This document shows, piece by piece, positions 29,783 through 37,939 of a DNA stretch of 64,000 bases. Origin of the DNA: Planktosalinus sp963977065 (GTDB taxonomy: Bacteria > Bacteroidota > Bacteroidia > Flavobacteriales > Flavobacteriaceae); the NCBI GenBank assembly GCA_963977065.1, contig CAXBNF010000001.1, positions 430,522 to 494,521 on the forward strand, in the 5' to 3' direction. The first letter of the stretch is position 1. Every line of letters begins with the position of its first letter. The notes beneath the pieces are model-generated. The model was not told the DNA's origin. It did not search any database and saw only the letters and a program-made list of their open reading frames with translations. The translations under genes were made by a program, and so were the position numbers.

Positions 29783-30142
29783 ATGGCATCACACAACGAA
29801 CTAGGAAAAATTGGTGAAGAACTGGCAGCTCAACATTTGCTGGCAACCGGTTATAAAATCTTAGACCGAAATTATATATATGAACATGCTGAGGTCGATA
29901 TCATTGCGCAAAAAGACAACTTGGTCGTTTGTGTAGAGGTAAAAACCCGAAACTCTGACTTTTTTGGCGACCCTCAGAGTTTTGTCACTCCTTCAAAAAT
30001 CAAGCAAATTGTAAAAGTGATGAATGCTTATTTGGAAGCCAATGACATCGAACTCGAAACCCGTTTTGATATCATTGCTGTTTTAAAAAACAAAACCACA
30101 GAACTGGTTACTCATTATGAAGATGCGTTCTATCATTTTTAA
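29783..30142 (+). CDS. yraN: YraN family (UPF0102) putative endonuclease
   Basis: 119 aa with the restriction-endonuclease-like fold of UPF0102. Family motifs are GKIGEELAAQHLLATGYKIL, the catalytic-type EVDIIAQ, and VEVKTRN. The physiological role is unproven; related proteins process Holliday-junction-like substrates or support recombination. The ATG at 29783 is preferred over a TTG at 29771. Its 3' end overlaps the convergent HTH membrane-regulator gene by 35 bp. Confidence 0.9.
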   Translation: MASHNELGKIGEELAAQHLLATGYKILDRNYIYEHAEVDIIAQKDNLVVCVEVKTRNSDFFGDPQSFVTPSKIKQIVKVMNAYLEANDIELETRFDIIAVLKNKTTELVTHYEDAFYHF

Positions 30143-30929
30143 TTTTTTCAAGTGCCTTGTAAAGCAGTATAATTTCAAGCAGTGTTAATGGAATCAGTAA
30201 AATAAAGCCAAACCATGCTAGAAAAACAGTAAAGAAAAATACCGCAACAATGATTTCAAAAACCCCTGTTACCAATGCTGTATTGCCTAATTGTTCTTTG
30301 AGTTTTACGATGGCAACTCCAAATAAAATCCCTATGGCACCTAGACTTAAAGACATGCCACTCATAAAATACTCCGCCGGAATAACCTCAATAAAAATGG
30401 AGACGATATCATACATATAAATGAGTGCAGAAAAAATAATTAACACAAGAGATGAAAATTTCAGCAGGGTATTCTTTAGTTCTACACCCAAAACCCAAAA
30501 TCCTTTTATAAAAAACACCACAGAGATAAGTATACTAACTTTCAATAGAATATAGACAAGCTTTGGGTAAGGAATCTCGTTTTCTGATACCCTTATCCAA
30601 TCTGCATAAAACTCAGGAAATCCTAATAAAAAGTAAACACCTCCAAAAACACAAGCAATGGTTAATGATTTTATCACATACCCTATTTTTTCAGGGTCAA
30701 TGACGGGTTGTTCAGTTTTTGATTCATTGGTGTTGGTTATGGATTCAAAATCATAATCCAGGGCAGCGAGTATGGTTTTGATAGTATAAGGTCTTGGCGA
30801 AACCTCACCGGCTTCAATCCGCTGAATCGTGCGCACATTGATGTTGCACTTTTCTACAAGGTCTTCCTGAGTGAGTCCTTTTTTTCTTCTTAAATCAAGG
30901 ATTTTTTGTCCTAGTTCGGGCTGTTTCAT
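30108..30929 (-). CDS. XRE-family HTH regulator with multi-pass membrane domain
   Basis: 273 aa. The N-terminal Cro/CI helix-turn-helix (residues ~5-60) reads GQKILDLRRKKGLTQEDLVEK...INVRTIQRIEAGEVSPR. About six hydrophobic helices follow (roughly 88-106, 125-143, 150-172, 182-205, 215-235 and 240-262). A membrane-anchored transcription regulator is implied, though the membrane part might have a separate role. Its 3' end overlaps yraN. Two perfect 11-bp direct repeats lie 72 bp upstream and may be its operator. Confidence 0.85.
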   Translation of the reverse strand: MKQPELGQKILDLRRKKGLTQEDLVEKCNINVRTIQRIEAGEVSPRPYTIKTILAALDYDFESITNTNESKTEQPVIDPEKIGYVIKSLTIACVFGGVYFLLGFPEFYADWIRVSENEIPYPKLVYILLKVSILISVVFFIKGFWVLGVELKNTLLKFSSLVLIIFSALIYMYDIVSIFIEVIPAEYFMSGMSLSLGAIGILFGVAIVKLKEQLGNTALVTGVFEIIVAVFFFTVFLAWFGFILLIPLTLLEIILLYKALEKIKNDRTHLHNE

Positions 30930-31000
30930 GTTTTTGGATCATTGATTGATAGCGCAATACTACAAATGAACAACTCAATGTACAATAAATATCTTTGAAT

Positions 31001-31022
31001 TTCACCCGACATTCACCCGACA
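31001..31022. repeat. Two tandem 11-bp repeats upstream of HTH gene
   Basis: TTCACCCGACA occurs twice in perfect tandem (31001-31011 and 31012-31022) in the 148-bp gap between the HTH membrane regulator and the DUF4407 gene. The ~11-bp period would place both copies on the same DNA face. Confidence 0.7.
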
Positions 31023-31077
31023 TTGCACGGCAAAAGCTTTGATGTAGCGGTAAACACTAATTATTAATGATTCAAAT

Positions 31078-32181
31078 TTAGCCTATTAATTCTTTCTGTT
31101 TATTATAAAAAGCATCCGCCTGAAGTTGCAGTAATTCACGTGCTTTTTTGCGTTTGTAATCATAGAGTTCCTGCTCTTCTGCGATGTCTGCATACACGCG
31201 GTTATTGACTTTGGTATCGGTTTGCAGCACGGCTTTGCGCTGGTGCATTTGCTGGGCGACCCAGGTTTGCAGGGCGTTTTCTTCTTCTTCAAGTTTGAGG
31301 TCATAAGCGCCTTTTGGCGAAAGCAATTTGGCAATGATAGGCGCTGTTTCAATCGCTAAAAACAAGAGCATAATAAAAAGCGACGGCAAAAATGGCAGGC
31401 TGTTGAGTGCATCCACCCGGGCCATCAATCCGTCAAAACCATCGATGATGGGCTGACTTTCTGAAACTTTGGTGTTGTATTCCTCACTCAAAAGCAGGAT
31501 TTGGTTTTCGGCCTGTATGATTTTTTCAGTATTGGTTGCTTTCAATTCCTGTAGGGCGGCAAGTTCAGCGTCGTGTTTTTCACGCTTCTCTTTATAAACA
31601 GGTCCTTTTCCGAGTTTTTGAGTGCCCGCAGTACCTTCGGCTTCTGAGATATAGGTATTGTATAGGGCGTTTACTTCCGCTTCCTTGGTGATAATCTCCT
31701 CTTTTAAAGTGGCTATTTCCGCGTCAAGCGCATTCACTTTTGGTGTGAATTGGGTGGCGATTTGCTCCTGATTGGCAAGGGTCAAATCATTTTTTCGCTC
31801 CAACAATACCTGATTGATTTCCTTTTCAAATATTTTTAATTCCAGAGGTTTGGCAATGACAATGGCGATGATCACGGCAAGCAGGATACGCGGGGAAGCT
31901 TGCAGGAGTTCACTTTTAAAGTTGTTTTTCTTTTTGATGGTCGAAACGATAAAACGATCCAGGTTAAAAATGAGCAATCCCCAGACCAACCCGAAAGCAA
32001 CAGCGGAAATGTAATTGTCAAACACAGTGTAAAGCGCATAGGAGGCAGCGATAAAAGCCATCACGGCAGTAAAGAAGACAGTGGCACCAATGCCGGCATA
32101 TTTGGTTTGTTCGCCGGGAGAACAGGAGTCGAGAATCTTGGTATCTGCCCCGGAGCAGAAAATAAAAAAGCGTTTTAGCAT
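31078..32181 (-). CDS. DUF4407 membrane protein
   Basis: 367 aa. The N-terminal sequence FIFCSGADTKILDSCSPGE and the LIFNLDRFIVSTIKKK segment are typical of DUF4407. Three N-terminal membrane helices (about 30-50, 57-72, 95-112) are followed by a long charged coiled coil (about 118-245), another membrane helix (about 265-283) and a cytoplasmic tail. Function is unknown. Its closest neighbours are unrelated regulators. Confidence 0.82.
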   Translation of the reverse strand: MLKRFFIFCSGADTKILDSCSPGEQTKYAGIGATVFFTAVMAFIAASYALYTVFDNYISAVAFGLVWGLLIFNLDRFIVSTIKKKNNFKSELLQASPRILLAVIIAIVIAKPLELKIFEKEINQVLLERKNDLTLANQEQIATQFTPKVNALDAEIATLKEEIITKEAEVNALYNTYISEAEGTAGTQKLGKGPVYKEKREKHDAELAALQELKATNTEKIIQAENQILLLSEEYNTKVSESQPIIDGFDGLMARVDALNSLPFLPSLFIMLLFLAIETAPIIAKLLSPKGAYDLKLEEEENALQTWVAQQMHQRKAVLQTDTKVNNRVYADIAEEQELYDYKRKKARELLQLQADAFYNKQKELIG

Positions 32182-32253
32182 ACTGATGATTGTTGATTGA
32201 TGAACTACTAAAACGCTCTTTTATAGGGAAATGTTGTTTAAAGATTTGAATTT

Positions 32254-32286
32254 AACCCTCTCAGGGTTCTAAACCCTGAGAGGGTT
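32254..32286. repeat. 33-bp palindromic repeat, copy 1
   Basis: AACCCTCTCAGGGTT (32254-32268), a CTA spacer, and its exact reverse complement AACCCTGAGAGGGTT (32272-32286). A copy with identical arms lies at 34426-34458. The pair brackets the M56/BlaI gene pair. Confidence 0.9.
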
Positions 32287-32328
32287 GAGAATACAGATTT
32301 ATAAAATAACTCTTGAATTGTTTTCAAA

Positions 32329-33975
32329 TCAACAACCCAATAAGTTTACTTTGGGATATTCACTAACATCTATATTTAAATCATTTGTTTTTTTTGCCAT
32401 TTCAAGTACTTCTTCATAATTGTATTGGTGGGGACCAATAAAGAAAACTGCACCACTTTTATGCAAAGCTTTGATGTATTCTATGGGGTCACTCATAGGT
32501 GCCGGTGGTGGTGTTGCCGGAAGAAATGGTAATGGCGGTTTTTTTCCAACTTTTGGCGCATCAGGAGCTGGGGGAGCAGGGGGTGGCCCTGGAAATCCTT
32601 CAACAATTGGAAACGGCGCTGCTTTTTTTCTTTGTTCTAGAGTCATTTTATGATAGAGAAAAGAAAAGCGTTTTACTTCTTCTGACTTTATTCTCATTTT
32701 GTCCTTGGACATACTGTTGTATTTTTTTGCCAATTTGTTGTATTCTTCAACTTCAGCTTTGGTGGCTTTTTCTTGCTGTTGTTTAGTTTGCTCAATTGCA
32801 AAAGGTGTATTTCCTTTTCCTTTAACTACTTCTTGTTCAGGAGTTACTAATCGATAAAAACCATAATCTAATAATGAATTATAAAGAAACCATACTTCTT
32901 CTTTTGATATTTCAGATGACGAAGTGACATGAATATTCATTATATTATTTCTTATCTCAGGTGTGATATCTTGATGTAATTTGTTCACTTCGGTTATTAG
33001 TGTGCTTTTATTAGCTGTAATACCGTCAATTGAATAAGTGCCATCTTCTAGTATTTTAATACTAATACTTCTTGCTGTATAGCTTGAAGTAGATTCTTGT
33101 AAATCTTCTGTGGTTTTAATTACTTCTTTCCTTTCACTAAACCCATAAATACAAAAGGCAATTAATGGAAGAAGCACGATGCTTCTTAACCAGATTTTTC
33201 GTTTGGATGTTTGTTTTTTCATAACTGTAAATCGTTTTTTGATGAATGAATAATTGATAGAATTTGCCAAGGTTGGCGTGCCGGCATGTGATGAGAATGC
33301 CAGTAAAAGGTTTTGATAGGTTGCCGTATCAGTTCCCCGGCTTAAAACAGCGCGGTCTGCTAAAAATTCGTGGTTGAGTTTGATGCTTCTTTTTAAAAAA
33401 TACAGCAATGGGTTGAACCAAAATACAATCTGAAGAAGTTCCACAAGCAAGATATCGATGCTGTGTTTTTGTTTGGCATGAACATGCTCATGTTCAATCA
33501 CCTCCTCAGGGATTTCGTTTGCTTCAAATTTTTGCTTATTGAGGAATACATAGTTTAAAAATGTATGAGGAACAACAGGAGTTTTCAGTAAGATATGATT
33601 GATGGAATCACGGGTGAATTTTGGATTGTTCTTGATTTTTGAAATCAGCTGGTTGAGGTTTTTTCCAAATTTGATCGTGAAAAACACCACTCCCAAAGCA
33701 TACAAACCCCATAAAACAAAAGGCCAAATATTCACCGAAACCTCAGTTGCCGGCATAGGCATAGTAAGGTAATTACTAACTAATAAAGGAGCTGAACTTA
33801 CGGGCGCCTCCACATAACTTGTAAAAGTGACCAAAGGAATCAAAAAAGCAGCCGGCAAAGAACCCAGCAAATAAAACCGTTTGAAAATGTGCATGCTTTC
33901 ATTTTCCAAAACGAGTTTATAAAAACCATACAAGATGGTGAGTATCACAGCCGATTTAATTAAATACATTTCCAT
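32329..33975 (-). CDS. M56 family (BlaR1-like) membrane metallopeptidase
   Basis: 548 aa. The N-terminal half holds several membrane helices and the zinc protease motif HEHVH at 162-166 (HExxH), followed by the distal Glu region NHEFLADRAVL. A further helix occurs near residue 270 (SIVLLPLIAFCIYGF). The C-terminal ~270 residues are extracytoplasmic, with a proline-rich stretch near 465-500 (GPPPAPPAPD, then FLPATPPPAP). In BlaR1/MecR1 systems the sensor triggers cleavage of the BlaI repressor. Here the start overlaps the BlaI-type gene stop by 1 bp, so the two form an operon. No penicillin-binding sensor domain is seen, so the signal is unknown. Confidence 0.88.
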   Translation of the reverse strand: MEMYLIKSAVILTILYGFYKLVLENESMHIFKRFYLLGSLPAAFLIPLVTFTSYVEAPVSSAPLLVSNYLTMPMPATEVSVNIWPFVLWGLYALGVVFFTIKFGKNLNQLISKIKNNPKFTRDSINHILLKTPVVPHTFLNYVFLNKQKFEANEIPEEVIEHEHVHAKQKHSIDILLVELLQIVFWFNPLLYFLKRSIKLNHEFLADRAVLSRGTDTATYQNLLLAFSSHAGTPTLANSINYSFIKKRFTVMKKQTSKRKIWLRSIVLLPLIAFCIYGFSERKEVIKTTEDLQESTSSYTARSISIKILEDGTYSIDGITANKSTLITEVNKLHQDITPEIRNNIMNIHVTSSSEISKEEVWFLYNSLLDYGFYRLVTPEQEVVKGKGNTPFAIEQTKQQQEKATKAEVEEYNKLAKKYNSMSKDKMRIKSEEVKRFSFLYHKMTLEQRKKAAPFPIVEGFPGPPPAPPAPDAPKVGKKPPLPFLPATPPPAPMSDPIEYIKALHKSGAVFFIGPHQYNYEEVLEMAKKTNDLNIDVSEYPKVNLLGC

Positions 33976-34343
33976 TACTTTTTCTTTTTGATTTCTGAAT
34001 CGATGATGTTTCTCAGTTCTTCCAGTTCTTTTTTGCTGAGGTTGGTTTCCTGTGTAAAGAACGAAGCAAACTGTGCCGTGTCGTCATTAAAGAAACTTTT
34101 GATAAGTCCGTTTACTTGTTTTGAAAAATAGTCTTTCTTTTTGATGAGCGGGAAATATTCCCGTGAGCGGCCTTCCTGTACATAATCCACAAAACCCTTG
34201 TCCTGCATCCGTTTTAATAGGGTGGCCACGGTAGTACTGGCAGGTTTGGGCTCCGGGGAAGCTTCAATAAGGTCTTTCATATAAGCACGCTTTTGTTTCC
34301 ACAAAAGTTGCATAAGGTGTTCTTCGGCTTTGGATAATTGCAT
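33975..34343 (-). CDS. BlaI/MecI/CopY family transcriptional repressor
   Basis: 122-aa winged-helix repressor: LSKAEEHLMQLLWKQKRAYMKDL, then ASTTVATLLKRMQDKGFVDY as the recognition helix region and a C-terminal dimerisation segment (LSKKELEELRNIIDSEI). The start at 34343 is chosen because family members begin at this MQLSKAEE; a longer reading would extend through unlike sequence and the 34426-34458 palindrome. It is the first gene of the operon with the M56 peptidase (1-bp stop/start overlap). It probably autoregulates the pair and is inactivated by M56-dependent proteolysis. Confidence 0.92.
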   Translation of the reverse strand: MQLSKAEEHLMQLLWKQKRAYMKDLIEASPEPKPASTTVATLLKRMQDKGFVDYVQEGRSREYFPLIKKKDYFSKQVNGLIKSFFNDDTAQFASFFTQETNLSKKELEELRNIIDSEIKKKK

Positions 34344-34425
34344 GGGTAAATAGTTTATTGCTCTACAAATGTAGAATAATATTTTGATTCTACAAACATA
34401 GAAGTAAATATTTTTCAAAATGAAT

Positions 34426-34458
34426 AACCCTCTCAGGGTTTTAAACCCTGAGAGGGTT
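34426..34458. repeat. 33-bp palindromic repeat, copy 2
   Basis: AACCCTCTCAGGGTT, a TTA spacer and AACCCTGAGAGGGTT: identical arms to 32254-32286, with only the central bases different. It lies in the divergent region between the BlaI-type gene and the PhnA-domain gene. Confidence 0.9.
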
Positions 34459-34493
34459 GATAAAATCCTTACATTTACCAAAAATAATTTTTT

Positions 34494-35072
34494 ATGCTCA
34501 CCGAACAACAACTCCTTGAACGAAGCAGCTCCAGCTGCGAAATGTGTAACGCCACTGAAAACCTCAAAAGCTATGACCTTCCCAACTCACCAAGTGACAT
34601 AGCCGAAACCAATGTATTGCTTTGTGAGACCTGTTTAAGTCAAATCGAAAACCCCGAAACCATAGACCCCAACCACTGGCGTTGTTTAAACGACAGTATG
34701 TGGAGCACTGTGCCGGCAGTACAAGTGCTTTCGTGGCGGATGCTTAACCGCCTCAAAGCCAAAGGCTGGCCGCAGGATTTACTCGATATGATGTATCTCG
34801 ATGAAGAAACCCTTGCCTGGGCTAAAGCAGATGGCGATGGTGTTGCATCAGGTGATAAAATTATTCACAGAGATAGCAATGGGGTTATTTTGGAAGCTGG
34901 AGATTCAGTGGTTTTAATAAAAGATTTAAAAGTGAAGGGCAGCAGTATGGTCGCAAAACAAGGGACCGCAGTTCGTAGAATTTCCCTCGATCACGAAAAT
35001 GAAAAATACATAGAAGGTAAGGTTGATGGTCAGCAGATTGTGATTATTACTGATTTTGTGAAGAAGGTTTAA
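34494..35072 (+). CDS. PhnA/YjdM-domain protein with zinc ribbon
   Basis: 192 aa. The N-terminal zinc-ribbon Cys pairs are CEMC (residues ~15-18) and CETC (~45-48). The C-terminal domain (about 115-192) matches the PhnA/YjdM family: DSNGVILEAGDSVVLIKDLK, VKGSSMVAKQGT, and a terminal DFVKKV. Despite the historic name, a role in phosphonate use is not established for this family. It is divergent from the BlaI-type repressor gene and ends before a strong terminator. Confidence 0.85.
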   Translation: MLTEQQLLERSSSSCEMCNATENLKSYDLPNSPSDIAETNVLLCETCLSQIENPETIDPNHWRCLNDSMWSTVPAVQVLSWRMLNRLKAKGWPQDLLDMMYLDEETLAWAKADGDGVASGDKIIHRDSNGVILEAGDSVVLIKDLKVKGSSMVAKQGTAVRRISLDHENEKYIEGKVDGQQIVIITDFVKKV

Positions 35073-35080
35073 ATTTATGA

Positions 35081-35110
35081 CGTAAGACTAAAAGACATAT
35101 GATATAAGAC
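35081..35110. repeat. AAGAC-type degenerate tandem repeat
   Basis: Imperfect repeats of TAAGACTA, AAGACATA and ATAAGAC. Related short runs occur at 37905-37924 and, on the opposite strand, at 54078-54113. Confidence 0.55.
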
Positions 35111-35140
35111 AAAAAATCCCGCGAAATAGCGGGATTTTTT
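35111..35140. terminator. Strong bidirectional terminator
   Basis: AAAAAATCCCGC (35111-35122) and GCGGGATTTTTT (35129-35140) form a perfect 12-bp stem with a 6-nt loop and end in a T run, 39 bp after the PhnA-domain gene. Confidence 0.9.
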
Positions 35141-35211
35141 ATTATTTAAATAGTGCTGAAGCCCCAATTAAGAATCTTTTTTCATCTCCGTAAAATAATG
35201 AAAAAACTGCA

Positions 35212-35232
35212 CTTCGACTTCGCTCAGTGACC
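35212..35232. repeat. Interspersed CTTCGACTTCGCTCAG-type repeat
   Basis: A short GC-richer sequence (CTTCGACTTCGCTCAGTGAC) in AT-rich intergenic DNA. From general knowledge it resembles a dispersed repeat common in Bacteroidota genomes; copy number cannot be judged here. Confidence 0.4.
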
Positions 35233-35248
35233 TAAAGTAGTCAATTGA

Positions 35249-36643
35249 TTAAGAGTTGGCTTTCATCTCACTGAAATGATAGAAAAACTGCGGGATGGTT
35301 TCAATACCCTTTAGGTAATTCCAGATACCGAAATGTTCATTTGGTGAATGAATGGCATCGCTGTCCAGTCCAAAGCCCATCAGGATGGTTTTGCTTTTCA
35401 GTTCTTTTTCAAACAAGGCTACAATGGGAATGCTGCCACCACTGCGTTGCGGGATGGGTGTTTTTCCGAAAGTGGCTTCATATGCTTTTTCAGCGGCACG
35501 GTATTCCAGACTGTCGATGGGTGTTACATAAGCAGTACCGCCGTGGTGAGGTTTTACTTTTACCTTCACGGCTTTTGGAGCGATGCTTTCAAAATGTTTT
35601 TGGAACAATTCGGTGATTTCTTTCCAGTCCTGATCGGGTACCAAGCGCATACTTATTTTCGCGTACGCTTTACTGGCAATCACCGTTTTGGCACCTTCAC
35701 CGGTGTAACCGCCCCAGATGCCGTTGACATCCAGTGTGGGACGAATTGAATTTCTTTCATTGGTGGTATAGCCCTTTTCACCATAGATATCGTTCATGTC
35801 CAACGCTTTTTTATAAGCATCGAGACTGAAAGGAGCTTCGGCCATTTTAGCTCTTTCTTCAGTAGTAAGTTCTTCTACTTTATCATAAAATCCGGGAATG
35901 GTGATATGATTGTTTTCATCGTGCAGGGAGGCGATCATTTTTGCCAGCACATTGATAGGGTTGGCCACAGCTCCACCATACAAACCGGAGTGTAAATCAC
36001 GATTGGGTCCGGTGACTTCTACTTCCACATAGCTCAAACCACGCAATCCCGTGGTGATTGATGGAACATCTTTGGCAATCATTCCGGTATCACTAATCAG
36101 GATGACATCGTTTGCTAGTTTTTCGCGGTTACGCTCTAAAAACCAGCCCAGGCTCACACTGCCCACTTCTTCTTCGCCTTCTATCATAAACTTGACGTTA
36201 CAGGGAAGTTGATTGGTTTGGGTCATGTATTCCATTGCTTTCACGTGCATATACATCTGCCCTTTGTCGTCACAACTTCCTCGGGCAAAAATGGCGCCTT
36301 CAGGGTGGATGTCGGTTTTTTTAATAACCGGCTCAAACGGCGGACTGTCCCACAAATCCAGTGGATCAGGTGGTTGCACATCATAGTGTCCATACACCAG
36401 CACGGTGGGTAGGTTTTTGTCAATTATTTTTTCGCCATAAACGATGGGGTATCCCGGGGTTTCACAAATTTCAACCAAGTCACAACCGGCTTTTTCAAGA
36501 CTGGTTTTGATGACTTCAGCAGTAGCGATCACATCTTTTTTATAAGCAGAATCGGCACTGATGGATGGAATTTTTAATAAATCAATAAGTTCGGTGAGAA
36601 AACGGTCTTTGTTTTCTTCAATGTAATTTTTTGCGCTCTTCAT
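35249..36643 (-). CDS. M20 family dipeptidase
   Basis: 464-aa zinc peptidase of the M20/M25/M40 family. The metal-binding VYGHYDVQPPDP (His/Asp), GSCDDKGQ, catalytic Glu pair in IEGEEEVGS, and Asp of ISDTGM are all visible; the lid-domain residues GLRGLSYVEVEVTGP and DLHSGLYGG are typical. The C-terminal IHSPNEHFG carries the last metal His. It is likely a cytoplasmic enzyme hydrolysing dipeptides (CNDP-like). It is monocistronic. Confidence 0.94.
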   Translation of the reverse strand: MKSAKNYIEENKDRFLTELIDLLKIPSISADSAYKKDVIATAEVIKTSLEKAGCDLVEICETPGYPIVYGEKIIDKNLPTVLVYGHYDVQPPDPLDLWDSPPFEPVIKKTDIHPEGAIFARGSCDDKGQMYMHVKAMEYMTQTNQLPCNVKFMIEGEEEVGSVSLGWFLERNREKLANDVILISDTGMIAKDVPSITTGLRGLSYVEVEVTGPNRDLHSGLYGGAVANPINVLAKMIASLHDENNHITIPGFYDKVEELTTEERAKMAEAPFSLDAYKKALDMNDIYGEKGYTTNERNSIRPTLDVNGIWGGYTGEGAKTVIASKAYAKISMRLVPDQDWKEITELFQKHFESIAPKAVKVKVKPHHGGTAYVTPIDSLEYRAAEKAYEATFGKTPIPQRSGGSIPIVALFEKELKSKTILMGFGLDSDAIHSPNEHFGIWNYLKGIETIPQFFYHFSEMKANS

Positions 36644-36699
36644 AGTAAGAATTTAATGAATGGTAAAACTACGAAAATCTGTTATTTTTATAAAGGAAG

Positions 36700-36732
36700 T
36701 TGTTTTTTTATTGCAATCTTTGTTTATCTTTG
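36700..36732 (+). promoter_or_regulatory. Candidate promoter of tRNA-Leu
   Basis: TTG at 36700-36702 and TATCTTTG (perfect TAnnTTTG) at 36725-36732, with a 22-bp gap, 64 bp upstream of the mature tRNA 5' end. Confidence 0.5.
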
Positions 36733-36739
36733 CACTCCT

Positions 36740-36782
36740 TTGCTGAAGCTTCGGAGTGCGAAGCACAATTCAGCAATTTTTT
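36740..36782 (+). promoter_or_regulatory. Terminator-like hairpin in tRNA-Leu leader
   Basis: TTGCTGAA (36740-36747) pairs with TTCAGCAA (36769-36776), and the inner GCTTCG (36748-36753) with CGAAGC (36759-36764). A TTTTTT run follows. It sits between the promoter-like element and the tRNA, and resembles an attenuator or a processing hairpin. Confidence 0.5.
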
Positions 36783-36796
36783 AATGTAAATTCCAA

Positions 36797-36878
36797 GCGG
36801 GCGTGATGGAATTGGTAGACATGCCAGACTTAGGATCTGGTGCCGCAAGGTGTGGGAGTTCGAGTCTCCCCGCCCGCA
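36797..36878 (+). tRNA. tRNA-Leu (anticodon UAG)
   Basis: Acceptor arms GCGGGCG (36797-36803) and CGCCCGC (36871-36877) pair fully, with discriminator A at 36878. The anticodon arm is CCAGA-CTTAGGA-TCTGG, giving anticodon TAG. The T arm is GGGAG-TTCGAGT-CTCCC. A variable arm of the class II type (TGCCGCAAGGTGT) supports Leu. The 3' CCA is not encoded. Confidence 0.95.
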
Positions 36879-36885
36879 CATCGAG

Positions 36886-36917
36886 AAAAGCTCTTCAGAA
36901 ATGAGGAGCTTTTTGTT
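36886..36917 (+). terminator. Terminator after tRNA-Leu
   Basis: AAAAGCTCTTCA (36886-36897) pairs with TGAGGAGCTTTT (36902-36913), 12 bp with one wobble, around a GAAA tetraloop. A T-rich run follows. Confidence 0.88.
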
Positions 36918-37025
36918 TTTTGAAATTTATACTTTTTCCAATATTTTTAAGTTATTTCAAGTAAAATAAGCAACTAAAAGTTCCTTAAACTTTAGTATTT
37001 TTACACTTCAAATAATCACTATCTT

Positions 37026-37904
37026 ATGAGCACATCTTTTGAGAAATACCAGAAACGCAGGTTGATTTCTTCTTATTTTTCTGTGGTGATTAGTATTTCG
37101 CTGGTATTGTTTCTATTGGGGCTTTTAGGACTTTTAGTGTTGAACACTAAAAAAGTAGCCGATCACTTCAAGGAGCAAATTGCGTTGACAATTTATTTAA
37201 AAGATACTGCTAAAGAAGTTGAGATTAACCAAATGCAAAAAAGTTTGTCGCTGGCAGAATATACAAAAAATGCGACTTTTGTTCCTAAGGAAGAAGCCGC
37301 AGAAAACTTGAGTGTAGAAATTGGCGAAGATTTTATTGATTATTTGGGGGATAACCCGCTTCAAAACTCCATAGACGTCTATCTAAAAGCCGATTTTGTC
37401 ACGCCGGAGTTAATGGACACCATTACTTCAGAAATCTTATCCAAAGGATTTGTTGACGAGGTGGTTTATGACAAACCCTTAATTGCTTTGCTGAATGATA
37501 ATGTAAAAAAAATTAGTCTTTGGGTGCTCATCATTAGCGGTATTTTCACTTTTATAGCAGTGCTTCTTATAAACAGTTCCATAAGGCTTTCAGTTTACTC
37601 AAAACGATTTATTATCAAAACCATGCAAATGGTGGGTGCTACAAAAAGTTTTATTAGAAAACCATTTATCTGGAAAAGCATCAAACTGGGAATGGTGGGT
37701 ATTGTTTTGGCGTGGATTGGAATGGGAATCGTGATTTATTATTTAAACCAAACCTTCCCTGAATTACTTTTATTGGAACAGCCCTTAATTTTGGCAGCAC
37801 TATTTTTATTCATTTTTGTAATAGGAGTTTTCATTACCTGGCTGAGCACATTTTTTGCAACACAACGGTTTTTGAATTTAAGGACTGATGAGCTTTATTA
37901 TTAG
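37026..37904 (+). CDS. ftsX: Cell division protein FtsX
   Basis: 292-aa permease subunit of FtsEX, which couples ATP hydrolysis to activation of peptidoglycan hydrolases at the division septum. It has an N-terminal membrane helix (about 17-40), an extracytoplasmic domain (about 42-165, starting VADHFKEQIALTIYLKD), and three C-terminal helices (about 170-192, 218-240, 255-280) with the family segment QMVGATKSFIRKPF. The FtsE ATPase is not adjacent. It is first in a row with DUF3098 and uppP, an arrangement I associate with Flavobacteriia. Confidence 0.93.
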   Translation: MSTSFEKYQKRRLISSYFSVVISISLVLFLLGLLGLLVLNTKKVADHFKEQIALTIYLKDTAKEVEINQMQKSLSLAEYTKNATFVPKEEAAENLSVEIGEDFIDYLGDNPLQNSIDVYLKADFVTPELMDTITSEILSKGFVDEVVYDKPLIALLNDNVKKISLWVLIISGIFTFIAVLLINSSIRLSVYSKRFIIKTMQMVGATKSFIRKPFIWKSIKLGMVGIVLAWIGMGIVIYYLNQTFPELLLLEQPLILAALFLFIFVIGVFITWLSTFFATQRFLNLRTDELYY

Positions 37905-37924
37905 ATGATAGACTTAAGACTATA
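37905..37924. repeat. Short AAGAC-type repeat
   Basis: The ATGATAGACTTAAGACTATA sequence between ftsX and the DUF3098 gene belongs with the repeats at 35081-35110 and 54078-54113. Confidence 0.4.
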
Positions 37925-37939
37925 AATTAAATTATATAC

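Noticed and set aside
34344..34511. Longer BlaI-type protein starting at 34511
   Set aside because: The extra N-terminus reads through the 33-bp palindrome and is unlike the family; MQLSKAEE at 34343 is the conventional start.
34494..35072. PhnA-type gene as evidence for phosphonate metabolism
   Set aside because: The name is historical; no phosphonate lyase or transport genes are in the window.
36797..36878. tRNA-Leu as an attachment site of an integrated element
   Set aside because: No integrase, no duplicated tRNA 3' end and ordinary housekeeping genes follow.
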